64,000 nucleotides of DNA, from positions 2,294,001 through 2,358,000 of the forward strand of contig NZ_CP036175.1 of NCBI RefSeq assembly GCF_003261575.2. Reading direction: 5' to 3'. A program made the position numbers and the translations under genes. Source of the DNA: Klebsiella huaxiensis. Its GTDB lineage: Bacteria > Pseudomonadota > Gammaproteobacteria > Enterobacterales > Enterobacteriaceae. Each line of letters begins with the position of its first letter. Within the stretch, counting starts at the first letter, position 1. Positions 1-8,262 of the stretch are shown piece by piece. The notes under the pieces were generated by a model. The model searched no databases, was not told the DNA's origin, and saw only the letters and a program-made list of their open reading frames with translations.

Positions 1-114
1 TGCCGCCTGGGCAACCACTTCATCGGCGCGGTGCGGACCACCAGCAAAGGGTAAAATACCTTCTTGCAGGTCGATGATCACCAGCGCGGTATTTTTCGCA
101 TTGAGTTCTAACAT
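1..114 (-). CDS. yecD: YecD, isochorismatase-family hydrolase, N-terminal fragment
   Basis: Only the first 38 codons lie in the window; the gene runs off the left edge. The start ATG is at 114 on the minus strand. The visible protein begins MLELNAKNTALVIIDLQEGI, and the hydrophobic strand ending in Asp15 is the usual first strand of the cysteine-hydrolase (isochorismatase) fold with its catalytic Asp. It is divergent from aspS, as in E. coli. The substrate of YecD is not established. The 267 bp between the two genes carries both promoters and a G+C-rich aspS leader with short inverted repeats around 313-365. Confidence 0.85.
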   Translation of the reverse strand, partial: MLELNAKNTALVIIDLQEGILPFAGGPHRADEVVAQAA

Positions 115-381
115 GATATCCCCGTATCTTCTTTTGTTGTCTGGCCGCTACAATACCGTTGCCGATCCTGCTCAAGGGTAACAAATTTTGTTAATTTTTG
201 TGAGCACAGGCAATAAGCGCACGGCAAAGCAACGTACACGCTGCGCCGGGCTTATCGTACGGCATAATTTCCAGTATAATAGCCGCCTTTTTTCATTCAG
301 TTGTGACATCAGCTAAAGCTGCGACCTCGTCGCCTGCAAAGCAGGCAACAATCCGCCTGCGGCTAAGTTAAGGGATATCTC

Positions 382-2169
382 ATGCGTACAGAATATTGCG
401 GACAGCTCCGTCTGTCCCACGTAGGGCAGCAAGTGACTCTGTGTGGTTGGGTCAACCGTCGTCGTGATCTTGGTAGCCTTATCTTTATCGATATGCGTGA
501 CCGCGAAGGCATCGTGCAGGTGTTTTTCGATCCGGATCGTGCGGATGCATTAAAGCTGGCCTCCGAACTGCGTAATGAGTTCTGCATCCAGATAACCGGC
601 ACCGTGCGTGCGCGTGACGAAAGAAACGTCAACAACGATATGCCAACTGGCGCAATCGAAGTGCTGGCGTCCGATCTGACAATTATCAACCGCTCCGAAG
701 CGCTGCCGCTGGATTCCAACCACGTCAACACCGAAGAAGCGCGTCTGAAATACCGCTATCTGGACCTGCGTCGCCCGGAAATGGCTCAGCGCCTGAAAAC
801 ACGTGCCAAAATCACCAGCCTCGTACGCCGCTTTATGGACGACCACGGCTTCCTTGATATCGAAACGCCGATGCTGACCAAAGCCACGCCGGAAGGTGCG
901 CGTGACTATCTGGTGCCTTCTCGCGTTCATAAAGGCAAATTCTACGCGCTGCCGCAGTCTCCACAGCTGTTCAAACAGCTGCTGATGATGTCAGGCTTCG
1001 ACCGCTACTATCAGATTGTTAAATGCTTCCGTGACGAAGACCTGCGCGCTGACCGCCAGCCGGAATTCACCCAGATCGACGTCGAAACCTCTTTCATGAC
1101 CGCCGAGCAGGTGCGTGAAGTGATGGAAGCGCTGGTGCGCAGTCTGTGGAACGACGTGAAAGGCGTGGAACTGGGTGACTTCCCAATCATGACTTTCGCT
1201 GAAGCCGAACGCCGTTATGGTTCAGATAAACCAGACCTGCGTAACCCGATGGAGCTGGTGGACGTTGCAGACCTGCTGAAGTCCGTTGAGTTCGCGGTAT
1301 TCTCCGGTCCGGCAAACGATCCGAAAGGCCGCGTTGCGGCGCTGCGCGTGCCTGGCGGTGCTGCGCTGACCCGTAAGCTAATCGATGAATACGGCAACTT
1401 TGTGAAAATCTATGGTGCGAAAGGCCTGGCTTACATCAAAGTGACCGAACGTGCGAAAGGCATGGAAGGCATCAACAGCCCGGTGGCGAAATTCCTGACC
1501 GCAGACATCGTTGAAGCGATCCTTGAGCGTACAGGCGCGCAGGATGGCGACATGATCTTCTTCGGCGCGGATAACAAAAAAGTCGTTGCCGATGCGCTGG
1601 GTGCGCTGCGTCTGAAGCTGGGTAAAGACCTGAATCTGACTGACGAAGCTAAGTGGGCCCCGCTGTGGGTTATCGACTTCCCGATGTTTGAAGACGACGG
1701 TGAAGGCGGCCTGACCGCGATGCACCATCCGTTCACCTCGCCGAAAGATATGTCTGCCGCCGAGCTGAAAGCAGCACCGGAAGACGCTGTTGCTAACGCC
1801 TACGATATGGTCATTAACGGCTATGAAGTTGGCGGTGGTTCCGTGCGTATCCACAGCGGTGAAATGCAGCAGACCGTGTTCGGTATTCTGGGCATTAACG
1901 AACAAGAGCAGCGCGAGAAGTTTGGCTTCCTGCTGGACGCGTTGAAATACGGTACCCCGCCGCACGCCGGTCTGGCATTTGGTCTTGACCGTTTGACCAT
2001 GCTGCTGACGGGTACCGATAATATCCGTGACGTTATCGCTTTCCCGAAAACTACCGCAGCTGCCTGCCTGATGACCGAAGCACCAAGTTTCGCGAATCCG
2101 GCGTCCTTGGGCGAACTGGGTATTCAGGTTGTGGCGAAAGAGACAAAAGAGTCTCTGGAGAATAAGTAA
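382..2169 (+). CDS. aspS: Aspartyl-tRNA synthetase
   Basis: This class IIb synthetase charges tRNA-Asp with aspartate in the cytoplasm. The 595-residue protein has an N-terminal OB-fold anticodon-binding domain (about 1-105), the aspartate-pocket loop QSPQ (192-195), motif 2 starting FRDE (216-219), a bacterial GAD insertion (about 290-420) and motif 3 GLAFGLDR near the C terminus. It is about five residues longer than E. coli AspRS because of a divergent charged tail ending in LENK. The start is supported by an AAGGGAT Shine-Dalgarno sequence just upstream. The stop is one base before nudB, so the two genes are probably co-transcribed and translationally coupled. Confidence 0.98.
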   Translation: MRTEYCGQLRLSHVGQQVTLCGWVNRRRDLGSLIFIDMRDREGIVQVFFDPDRADALKLASELRNEFCIQITGTVRARDERNVNNDMPTGAIEVLASDLTIINRSEALPLDSNHVNTEEARLKYRYLDLRRPEMAQRLKTRAKITSLVRRFMDDHGFLDIETPMLTKATPEGARDYLVPSRVHKGKFYALPQSPQLFKQLLMMSGFDRYYQIVKCFRDEDLRADRQPEFTQIDVETSFMTAEQVREVMEALVRSLWNDVKGVELGDFPIMTFAEAERRYGSDKPDLRNPMELVDVADLLKSVEFAVFSGPANDPKGRVAALRVPGGAALTRKLIDEYGNFVKIYGAKGLAYIKVTERAKGMEGINSPVAKFLTADIVEAILERTGAQDGDMIFFGADNKKVVADALGALRLKLGKDLNLTDEAKWAPLWVIDFPMFEDDGEGGLTAMHHPFTSPKDMSAAELKAAPEDAVANAYDMVINGYEVGGGSVRIHSGEMQQTVFGILGINEQEQREKFGFLLDALKYGTPPHAGLAFGLDRLTMLLTGTDNIRDVIAFPKTTAAACLMTEAPSFANPASLGELGIQVVAKETKESLENK

Positions 2170-2170
2170 G

Positions 2171-2614
2171 ATGTCATTCAAGCTGCCCATTTCCGTTCTG
2201 GTGGTGATTTATGCCGAAGATACGAAGCGGGTGCTGATGTTGCAGCGTCGCGACGATCCTGCGTTCTGGCAGTCGGTCACCGGCAGCCTGGAAGAGGGTG
2301 AAAACGCGTCGCAGGCTGCCGCGCGTGAAGTAATGGAAGAGGTCGCCATTGACGTTGCTTGCGAGCAATTAGCTTTGGTTGACTGTCAGCGCACGGTAGA
2401 ATTCGAGATATTTTCTCATTTACGTCATCGCTATGCGCCGGGCGTCGAGCGTAATACGGAGTTTTGGTTCCGTCTTGCGCTCCCCCATGAACGCCAGATT
2501 GTCTTTACGGAACATCTGGATTACCGCTGGGTTGATGCGTCGGAAGCCGCCACGTTGACCAAGTCCTGGAGCAACCGGCAGGCGATTGAAGAATTTGTAA
2601 TTAACGCCAACTAA
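2171..2614 (+). CDS. nudB: Dihydroneopterin triphosphate diphosphatase NudB
   Basis: This Nudix hydrolase removes pyrophosphate from dihydroneopterin triphosphate early in folate synthesis. The 147-residue protein carries a full Nudix box from Gly38 to Ile60, with Glu44, REVMEE at 52-57 and the expected spacing. I chose ATG 2171 over an upstream in-frame start at 2129: that start lies inside aspS, and GGAG at 2158-2161 is well placed for 2171. It sits one base after the aspS stop, as in E. coli, which argues for coupled translation. An ERIC-like repeat follows the stop. Confidence 0.95.
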   Translation: MSFKLPISVLVVIYAEDTKRVLMLQRRDDPAFWQSVTGSLEEGENASQAAAREVMEEVAIDVACEQLALVDCQRTVEFEIFSHLRHRYAPGVERNTEFWFRLALPHERQIVFTEHLDYRWVDASEAATLTKSWSNRQAIEEFVINAN

Positions 2615-2617
2615 TTT

Positions 2618-2735
2618 TCCCCAGAATTTTAGTTATCAGGAAGGCGGCAAGTTGGGACTTCACCCTGAGCTTACTTGAGTAAGTGATGGGTGAGGGCCAA
2701 TGTAGCCAACGCGCCTGAGGGCTAAAAGGCGACGG
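2618..2735. repeat. Diverged ERIC-family intergenic repeat
   Basis: The stretch contains recognisable ERIC segments in order: AAGGCGGCAAG, GAGCTTACTTGAGTAAGTGA, GGGTGAG and AGCCAACGCGCCTG. The ends are eroded and I see no clear terminal TATACCC/GGGTATA pair, so the boundaries are approximate. It fills the nudB-yebC gap. If transcribed it could fold through the GAGCTTACT/AGTAAG arms. The family call rests on similarity to the classical ERIC core, and this copy is the weakest of the four in the window. Confidence 0.6.
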
Positions 2736-2763
2736 AAAAAGGCTTTTTTGGAGATATTATTTT

Positions 2764-3504
2764 ATGGCAGGTCATAGTAAATGGGCCAACACCAAACACC
2801 GCAAAGCGGCACAGGATGCCAAGCGCGGTAAGATCTTTACTAAAATCATTCGCGAGCTGGTTACCGCAGCGCGTCTGGGCGGCGGCGATGCGGGTTCTAA
2901 CCCACGTCTGCGTGCGGCAATCGATAAAGCGCTGGCTAACAACATGACGCGCGACACGCTGAACCGTGCTATCGCACGCGGCGTTGGCGGTGATGATGAC
3001 GCGAACATGGAAACCATCATTTATGAAGGTTACGGCCCTGGCGGCACCGCGGTTATGGTGGAATGCCTGAGCGACAACCGCAACCGTACCGTTGCTGAAG
3101 TGCGTCATGCGTTCACCAAAACCGGTGGCAACCTCGGAACTGACGGTTCGGTCTCTTATCTGTTCAGCAAAAAAGGCGTTATCTCCTTCGAGAAAGGTGA
3201 CGAAGATGCGATCATGGAAGCTGCCCTGGAAGCAGGCGCAGAAGACGTGGTGACCTATGATGACGGTGCGATTGACGTTTACACTGCCTGGGAAGAGATG
3301 GGTGCGGTACGCGATGCGCTGGAAGCTGCGGGCCTGAAAGCAGATGCTGCTGAAGTTTCTATGATCCCGTCAACCAAAGCGGACATGGATGCAGAAACCG
3401 CACCGAAACTGCTGCGTCTGATCGATATGCTGGAAGATTGTGACGACGTGCAGGAAGTTTATCATAACGGTGAGATCTCTGATGAGGTCGCCGCAACGCT
3501 GTGA
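2764..3504 (+). CDS. yebC: YebC/TACO1-family translation-linked regulator
   Basis: The 246-residue protein begins MAGHSKWANTKHRKAAQDAK, the diagnostic N terminus of the YebC/TACO1 family, and has the normal E. coli length. Family members have been described as DNA-binding regulators and, more recently, as factors that help ribosomes through proline-rich stretches. Which role dominates here cannot be read from sequence. Acidic patches follow the conserved Gly-rich middle (residues about 85-125). It lies between nudB and ruvC as in E. coli. Its stop codon (3502-3504) touches the end of an ERIC-family repeat. Confidence 0.95.
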   Translation: MAGHSKWANTKHRKAAQDAKRGKIFTKIIRELVTAARLGGGDAGSNPRLRAAIDKALANNMTRDTLNRAIARGVGGDDDANMETIIYEGYGPGGTAVMVECLSDNRNRTVAEVRHAFTKTGGNLGTDGSVSYLFSKKGVISFEKGDEDAIMEAALEAGAEDVVTYDDGAIDVYTAWEEMGAVRDALEAAGLKADAAEVSMIPSTKADMDAETAPKLLRLIDMLEDCDDVQEVYHNGEISDEVAATL

Positions 3505-3628
3505 TACCCGTAATCTTTCAGCCCACAGCGGTGTTGGCTCTCCTCGCTTACCCCGGTCACGTAGTCAATCTACGCTCCCGGGGATGCGCTGCGTGGCCGC
3601 CTGGCTGTGAACTGAAATATTTAGGGTC
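3504..3628. repeat. ERIC-family repeat, about 125 bp
   Basis: The element begins ATACCCGTAATCTTTCAG and ends near AGGGTCT. Between them lie TTGGCTCTCCTCGCTTACCCCGGTCACG and CTCCCGGGGATGCGCTGCG segments that match the reverse of the ERIC core with several substitutions. Its length is close to the canonical 127 bp. The first base coincides with the last base of the yebC stop codon. It would be transcribed into the ruvC leader if yebC reads through, giving a long hairpin about 30 bases ahead of the ruvC start. Confidence 0.75.
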
Positions 3629-3658
3629 TCACGGGTTAGTTATGACTGGAGGCGCGTG

Positions 3659-4180
3659 ATGGCTATTATTCTCGGTATTGACCCGGGGTCGCGCGTCACT
3701 GGTTACGGCGTCATCCGTCAGGTTGGGCGCCAGCTGAGCTATCTGGGCAGTGGCTGCATTCGCACGAAAGTGGATGATTTACCGTCCCGCCTGAAGCTTA
3801 TCTATGCGGGCGTCACTGAAATTATCACCCAGTTCCAGCCGGACTATTTCGCCATCGAACAAGTCTTTATGGCGAAGAACGCCGACTCGGCGCTAAAGCT
3901 CGGTCAGGCCCGTGGGGTGGCAATTGTCGCCGCGACAAATCAGGACCTGCCAGTGTTTGAGTACGCAGCCAGGCAGGTGAAGCAGACCGTTGTCGGCATT
4001 GGCAGCGCGGAAAAAAGCCAGGTGCAGCACATGGTGCGCACGCTGCTCAAGCTTCCGGCTAACCCGCAGGCCGATGCGGCAGATGCTTTGGCTATTGCTA
4101 TTACCCACTGCCACGTCAGCCAGAACGTCGCCCAGATAGGCGAAAGCCGTCTGAATCTGGCGCGTGGACGGTTACGCTAA
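3659..4180 (+). CDS. ruvC: Holliday junction endonuclease RuvC
   Basis: RuvC cleaves four-way junctions made during recombination and acts with the RuvAB motor. The 173-residue protein starts MAIILGIDPGSRVTGYG, placing the first catalytic Asp in the GIDPG loop. It has the Glu of AIEQVFMA and the Asp residues of the ADAADALAIA helix that complete the metal-binding tetrad. I chose ATG 3659 rather than the overlapping GTG at 3656 because it gives the family length and GGAGG lies upstream. As in E. coli it is separated from ruvAB by other genes, and only ruvAB has a visible LexA box. Confidence 0.97.
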   Translation: MAIILGIDPGSRVTGYGVIRQVGRQLSYLGSGCIRTKVDDLPSRLKLIYAGVTEIITQFQPDYFAIEQVFMAKNADSALKLGQARGVAIVAATNQDLPVFEYAARQVKQTVVGIGSAEKSQVQHMVRTLLKLPANPQADAADALAIAITHCHVSQNVAQIGESRLNLARGRLR

Positions 4181-4181
4181 T

Positions 4182-4784
4182 CTATACCGCCTCGGCGACT
4201 GCTGGCTGAGGCGTTTCTACTCCATTCGCTGAAATTAACTCTAAATTTGGATGCAGCCAGAGGCTGGCCGGAGTGACCGTTTTTCGTTCCCACGGAATAG
4301 AGCCTAAAAACCAAAACTTCCAGAATCGTAATTTTGCTTCCGGGTTACTGCGCAGCAGTTGTTCAAACGTTTCGACATTGCCCACCGGAATACATAACGC
4401 ATCTTTATAAATATCAAACACAAATTTTGAACAGAACTGACGCGATGAATCGTATTTAAACCCGGTGTGATAAAGCTTATGCAGACGTGAGGGCACTTGT
4501 TCCATGAGCGAGAGTTTTTGCTCAGTGGTTAAACCGCCGCGCAGACGGCGAACAGCGTAACTATGGTTGGCTGAGCGGTGAATAAACTGCGTTAGGGTGG
4601 TTACTCCCGAAAGTGGGACCCGACTTTCCGCCACCAGGTAATCATCACCATTATGACCAATGATAATACCCACATGGTTACACCAGCACTGAGAGGCCGT
4701 TGATATTTGGCCAAATAATGCCGTGCCAATACAGGTGAAAACAATATCTCCGGTTTCATATTTAACGGAGGAATCAATAAGCAT
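4182..4784 (-). CDS. yebB: YebB, YiiX/YebB-type NlpC/P60-like protein
   Basis: This 200-residue protein is convergent with ruvC; the stops are almost adjacent. It carries the permuted papain-like signatures of the YebB/YiiX group: a CNHVGIII segment with the conserved His (about residues 35-42) and QFCSKFVFDIY (about 116-126) with the likely nucleophilic Cys. Family members are thought to be cysteine hydrolases or acyltransferases acting on peptide or lipid amides, but no substrate is known for YebB. No signal peptide is apparent. Upstream is a 244-bp A+T-rich gap in which I see no further gene. Confidence 0.88.
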   Translation of the reverse strand: MLIDSSVKYETGDIVFTCIGTALFGQISTASQCWCNHVGIIIGHNGDDYLVAESRVPLSGVTTLTQFIHRSANHSYAVRRLRGGLTTEQKLSLMEQVPSRLHKLYHTGFKYDSSRQFCSKFVFDIYKDALCIPVGNVETFEQLLRSNPEAKLRFWKFWFLGSIPWERKTVTPASLWLHPNLELISANGVETPQPAVAEAV

Positions 4785-5028
4785 TTTGTCATTCCTTTGG
4801 CTTTATATAATGAAGCGGGTATGGTTATCATATCCCGGAGTTTCATCATTGAAGGAAAAGCATTAGTAAAGAATTGATCAATATTATGTCATGTCAGATG
4901 CTATTTTAACTTGGCTCATACAACCTGCGTATAGAGGACTTTTCTTATTTTTTTTCGCGCGAGTAGCATGTAAATAATAAATCATATTAACTATCTGTTA
5001 ATAACATAAGAGATGTTGTTGTATAAAA

Positions 5029-5682
5029 ATGAAAAAAATAATTTTTGTTTTTTGGAGCCTCTTTAGTGGATACGTTCTGGTGACTGAGTATCAGTACTAC
5101 CGCGACAGTACCGTTACCACAGGTGTCGTCTCAGCGATACGATATACCAGTAGCGGGGAACGAAGAACGAGCGATACCTGTACCTCATTTCGTGGCAGAA
5201 CGGATTGCTCTGCGCTTTATGAATATGACATTACCTGGTGGGAGGGAAATAAATCCTACATCTATCATGTTGAAAAGGAGCATACGCCACCCTCGAAAAC
5301 AATTTGTATGAATATTGTTCAGGGGAGGCCCGGTATTGGTAAACCGTGCAATTCTTTCTTTTTTAATACCAGTTGGGTGCCTTTTCTAATAGCAACATGG
5401 TTCATTATTGCTTTTATTTCTTTTACGTTACTTGTGCATCGTAAACTCCATCCCGAGTTAAGTAAACGGCCTGCCCGGACTCTTTATCGTGTTTACAATA
5501 AAAAGCGGCATCTGGTGTTGGAAACGCTAGATCAACAGGAAGCGCTGACTTTTATCAGTAATGGCTATCGAATTAGTGCTACCGTTCGCCATCGGGAAAT
5601 CGTTGGCTCAGGTTGTAAAAGAAGCGTCATTGACTGCGTAACTTATTTTGTGCGGGGCAGAAAGGGAGCAGAAAGACGATAA
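5029..5682 (+). CDS. Orphan two-TM membrane protein, function unknown
   Basis: I do not recognise this 217-residue protein. A hydrophobic helix at residues about 4-18 is followed by a roughly 90-residue soluble region with four cysteines, two of them in SDTCTS and RTDCSA. A second membrane segment lies at about 117-136 (VPFLIATWFIIAFISFTLLV), then a basic tail of about 80 residues. The layout resembles small DUF3592-like proteins, but that is a guess. Codon use is A+T-rich compared with the ruv genes on either side, and E. coli has no gene here, so it was probably acquired or retained selectively. The start follows an A-rich leader with a weak Shine-Dalgarno sequence. Confidence 0.7.
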   Translation: MKKIIFVFWSLFSGYVLVTEYQYYRDSTVTTGVVSAIRYTSSGERRTSDTCTSFRGRTDCSALYEYDITWWEGNKSYIYHVEKEHTPPSKTICMNIVQGRPGIGKPCNSFFFNTSWVPFLIATWFIIAFISFTLLVHRKLHPELSKRPARTLYRVYNKKRHLVLETLDQQEALTFISNGYRISATVRHREIVGSGCKRSVIDCVTYFVRGRKGAERR

Positions 5683-5726
5683 GTTTGCTCATGGAGACAG
5701 ATGTATAGGGATAATGTGTTTTTCAT

Positions 5727-5742
5727 CTGGATATCTATCCAG
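5727..5742. promoter_or_regulatory. LexA (SOS) box upstream of ruvAB
   Basis: The sequence CTGGATATCTATCCAG is a perfect 16-bp palindrome in the CTG-N10-CAG format of LexA sites. It lies 53 bp before the ruvA start codon and matches the ruvAB SOS box I recall from E. coli. It implies DNA-damage induction of ruvAB. Confidence 0.92.
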
Positions 5743-5795
5743 CCTTTTTTTATGATACCGCATTAGACTTTCAGCCCTTAATCCAGGAGCTTCAC

Positions 5796-6407
5796 GTGAT
5801 AGGCAGACTCAGAGGCATCATTCTCGAAAAACAACCCCCGCTGGTTTTACTCGAAACGGGAGGCGTAGGCTATGAGGTTCACATGCCGATGACCTGCTTT
5901 TATGAGCTGCCGGATGTGGGCAACGAGGCGATAATTTTTACCCATTTTATCGTCCGTGAAGATGCTCAACTGCTGTTTGGTTTCAATAACAAACAGGAGC
6001 GCACGCTGTTTAAAGAGCTGATTAAGACCAACAGCGTTGGTCCGAAACTAGCGCTGGCAATCCTCTCTGGCATGTCGGCACAGCAGTTTGTTAATGCCGT
6101 TGAACGCGAAGAGCTGGCCGCGCTGGTGAAACTGCCGGGAATCGGTAAGAAAACCGCAGAACGACTGATCGTCGAAATGAAGGACCGCTTTAAAGGGTTA
6201 CATGGCGATCTGTTCACTCCGGCGGCCGATCTGGTACTGACATCGCCCGCAGGTCCGGCTGACGATGATGCAGAACAGGAAGCGGTTGCTGCGCTGGTGG
6301 CGCTGGGCTATAAACCTCAAGAGGCCAGCCGAATGATAAGCAAAATCGTTCGTCCGGATACTAATAGTGAAACGCTAATTCGCGAAGCGCTACGCGCTGC
6401 GCTGTGA
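5796..6407 (+). CDS. ruvA: Holliday junction DNA helicase subunit RuvA
   Basis: RuvA forms the tetrameric platform that holds the Holliday junction open and loads RuvB. The 203-residue protein has the N-terminal OB fold (1-64), tandem helix-hairpin-helix motifs including LPGIGKKTAERLI (about 112-124), an acidic-pin region and the C-terminal RuvB-binding domain ending EALRAAL. The start is GTG at 5796, with an AGGAGC Shine-Dalgarno sequence eight bases upstream. It is followed eight bases later by ruvB in one operon, under the LexA box at 5727. Confidence 0.97.
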   Translation: MIGRLRGIILEKQPPLVLLETGGVGYEVHMPMTCFYELPDVGNEAIIFTHFIVREDAQLLFGFNNKQERTLFKELIKTNSVGPKLALAILSGMSAQQFVNAVEREELAALVKLPGIGKKTAERLIVEMKDRFKGLHGDLFTPAADLVLTSPAGPADDDAEQEAVAALVALGYKPQEASRMISKIVRPDTNSETLIREALRAAL

Positions 6408-6415
6408 GGTAAGGG

Positions 6416-7426
6416 ATGATTGAAGCTGACAGGCTGGTATCGGCGGACAGCACCGGTTTTGAAGAAGCGGCTGACCGTGCAATCCGTCCTAAAATGCTGG
6501 CCGAATATGTGGGCCAGCCACACGTCCGCTCGCAAATGGAGATTTTTATCCAGGCGGCGAAACTGCGCGGTGATGCGCTCGATCACCTGCTGATTTTTGG
6601 CCCTCCAGGGCTTGGGAAAACCACGCTGGCGAACATTGTTGCCAACGAAATGGGCGTAAATCTGCGCACCACTTCCGGCCCGGTACTGGAAAAGGCGGGC
6701 GATCTGGCGGCGATGCTGACCAACCTTGAACCGCACGATGTCTTGTTTATCGATGAGATCCACCGCCTTTCGCCGGTCGTTGAAGAAGTGTTATATCCGG
6801 CAATGGAAGATTATCAGTTGGATATCATGATTGGCGAAGGACCGGCGGCTCGTTCAATAAAAATCGATCTGCCACCGTTTACTCTGATTGGCGCTACCAC
6901 CCGCGCCGGTTCATTGACTTCTCCGTTACGTGACCGTTTTGGTATTGTGCAACGTCTGGAGTTTTATCAGGTGCCTGACCTGCAATATATCGTCGGGCGC
7001 AGTGCTCGCTTTATGGGGCTGGAGATGAGCGAGGAGGGGGCGCTGGAAGTCGCGCGCCGCGCGCGCGGTACGCCGCGTATTGCCAACCGCCTGCTCAGGC
7101 GCGTACGCGATTATGCCGAAGTGAAGCATGACGGTACCATTTCGGTAGAGATTGCCGCGAAGGCGCTGGATATGCTTAACGTGGATGCCGAAGGCTTCGA
7201 TTATATGGACCGTAAGCTGCTGTTGGCGGTAATCGACAAATTCTTCGGCGGGCCGGTTGGGCTGGATAACCTGGCTGCGGCGATAGGGGAAGAGCGGGAA
7301 ACCATTGAAGATGTGCTGGAGCCGTATCTGATCCAGCAGGGCTTTTTACAGCGTACACCGCGTGGGCGGATGGCGACGGTGCGGGCCTGGAATCACTTTG
7401 GTATCACGCCGCCGGAAATGCCGTAA
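6416..7426 (+). CDS. ruvB: Holliday junction branch-migration ATPase RuvB
   Basis: RuvB is the hexameric AAA+ motor that drives branch migration with RuvA. The 336-residue protein has Walker A GPPGLGKTT (62-70), Walker B FIDEIH with Asp113/Glu114, sensor 1 GATTRAG, the arginine-finger and sensor 2 regions, and a C-terminal winged helix containing RTPRGRMAT. It is the second gene of the ruvAB operon and converges on znuB across an inverted repeat. Confidence 0.98.
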   Translation: MIEADRLVSADSTGFEEAADRAIRPKMLAEYVGQPHVRSQMEIFIQAAKLRGDALDHLLIFGPPGLGKTTLANIVANEMGVNLRTTSGPVLEKAGDLAAMLTNLEPHDVLFIDEIHRLSPVVEEVLYPAMEDYQLDIMIGEGPAARSIKIDLPPFTLIGATTRAGSLTSPLRDRFGIVQRLEFYQVPDLQYIVGRSARFMGLEMSEEGALEVARRARGTPRIANRLLRRVRDYAEVKHDGTISVEIAAKALDMLNVDAEGFDYMDRKLLLAVIDKFFGGPVGLDNLAAAIGEERETIEDVLEPYLIQQGFLQRTPRGRMATVRAWNHFGITPPEMP

Positions 7427-7428
7427 TC

Positions 7429-7453
7429 GTTGCCCGGGCGATGCCCGGACAAC
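7429..7453. terminator. Inverted repeat between ruvB and znuB
   Basis: The 25-bp stretch folds as GTTG-C-CCGGGC, loop GAT, GCCCGG-A-CAAC, an almost perfect hairpin in the convergent gap. There is no clean poly-U tract on either side, so it may be a REP-like stabilising hairpin or a weak bidirectional terminator. Confidence 0.55.
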
Positions 7454-7476
7454 GGGTTTGCGTCTATGTTCGCAGG

Positions 7477-8262
7477 TCAAGTTGCGGATTTTTTGCTCAT
7501 ACTGATAATAAACAACAGCGCAGCGCACAGCACCACCGAAGGCCCTGCCGGGGTATCGTAGAAAGCCGAGAAGGTCAATCCACCCGTTACTGCAATGATC
7601 CCCACACCAACCGCCACGCCTGCCATTTGCTCCGGCGTGCGGGCAAAGCGACGAGCCGTCGCTGCGGGGATAATCAACAGCGAAGTGATAATCAGCGCCC
7701 CAACAAACTTCATCGCGACGCCAATGGTCAGTGCGGTGACCAGCATTAAAAGCAACTTCACCCGCTGTAGCTTAACGCCATCAACAAAAGCCAGATCCGG
7801 GCTAATAGTCATCGACAGCAGGTTGCGCCATTGCCAGAGCAGAATCGCCAGCACGATAACGACGCCGATAGCGATTGAAATCAAATCTTCAGGCGTCACT
7901 GCCAGCAGATCGCCAAACAGGTAGGCCATCAGGTCAACGCGCACGTTCGACATCAGGCTGACAACCACCAGACCCAGCGACAGCGCGCTGTGCGCCATAA
8001 TCCCCAATAGAGTATCTATTGCCAGGTGAGGGCGTTTCTCTAGCCATACCAGGCCGCCCGCCAGCAGTAACGTCACAACGATAACCGCATAGAAAGGGTT
8101 GACGTTCAGCAGTAAACCAAAAGCGACCCCGAGCAGAGAGGCGTGAGCAAGGGTATCGCCGAAGTAGGACATGCGGCGCCACACGACGAACGAACCGAGC
8201 GGGCCTGCCGCACAGGCGAGCATAACGCCGGCCAGCCAGCCGGGTAAGAGTAATTCAATCAT
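7477..8262 (-). CDS. znuB: Zinc ABC transporter permease ZnuB
   Basis: ZnuB is the inner-membrane channel of the high-affinity ZnuABC zinc importer. The 261-residue protein is almost wholly hydrophobic, with about eight membrane segments, and belongs to the ABC-3 metal permease family. The conserved loops WRRMSYFGDTLAHASLLG (about 28-45) and FVGALIITSLLIIPAATARR are present. The ATG shares one base with the znuC stop (TGATG), so translation is coupled to the ATPase gene. The pair is divergent from znuA across a Zur operator. Confidence 0.97.
   Translation of the reverse strand: MIELLLPGWLAGVMLACAAGPLGSFVVWRRMSYFGDTLAHASLLGVAFGLLLNVNPFYAVIVVTLLLAGGLVWLEKRPHLAIDTLLGIMAHSALSLGLVVVSLMSNVRVDLMAYLFGDLLAVTPEDLISIAIGVVIVLAILLWQWRNLLSMTISPDLAFVDGVKLQRVKLLLMLVTALTIGVAMKFVGALIITSLLIIPAATARRFARTPEQMAGVAVGVGIIAVTGGLTFSAFYDTPAGPSVVLCAALLFIISMSKKSAT

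Noticed and set aside
363..731. Minus-strand ORF of 122 codons inside aspS
   Set aside because: It lies wholly antisense to a conserved gene and has Ser/Arg-rich composition typical of a shadow frame; no ribosome site or family match.
1378..2190. Minus-strand ORF of 270 codons across the 3' half of aspS
   Set aside because: A long antisense frame produced by codon bias of aspS; His/Phe/Gln-rich with no recognisable domain.
7441..7749. Plus-strand ORF downstream of ruvB
   Set aside because: It overlaps znuB on the opposite strand and is Arg/His-rich without homology; a shadow.
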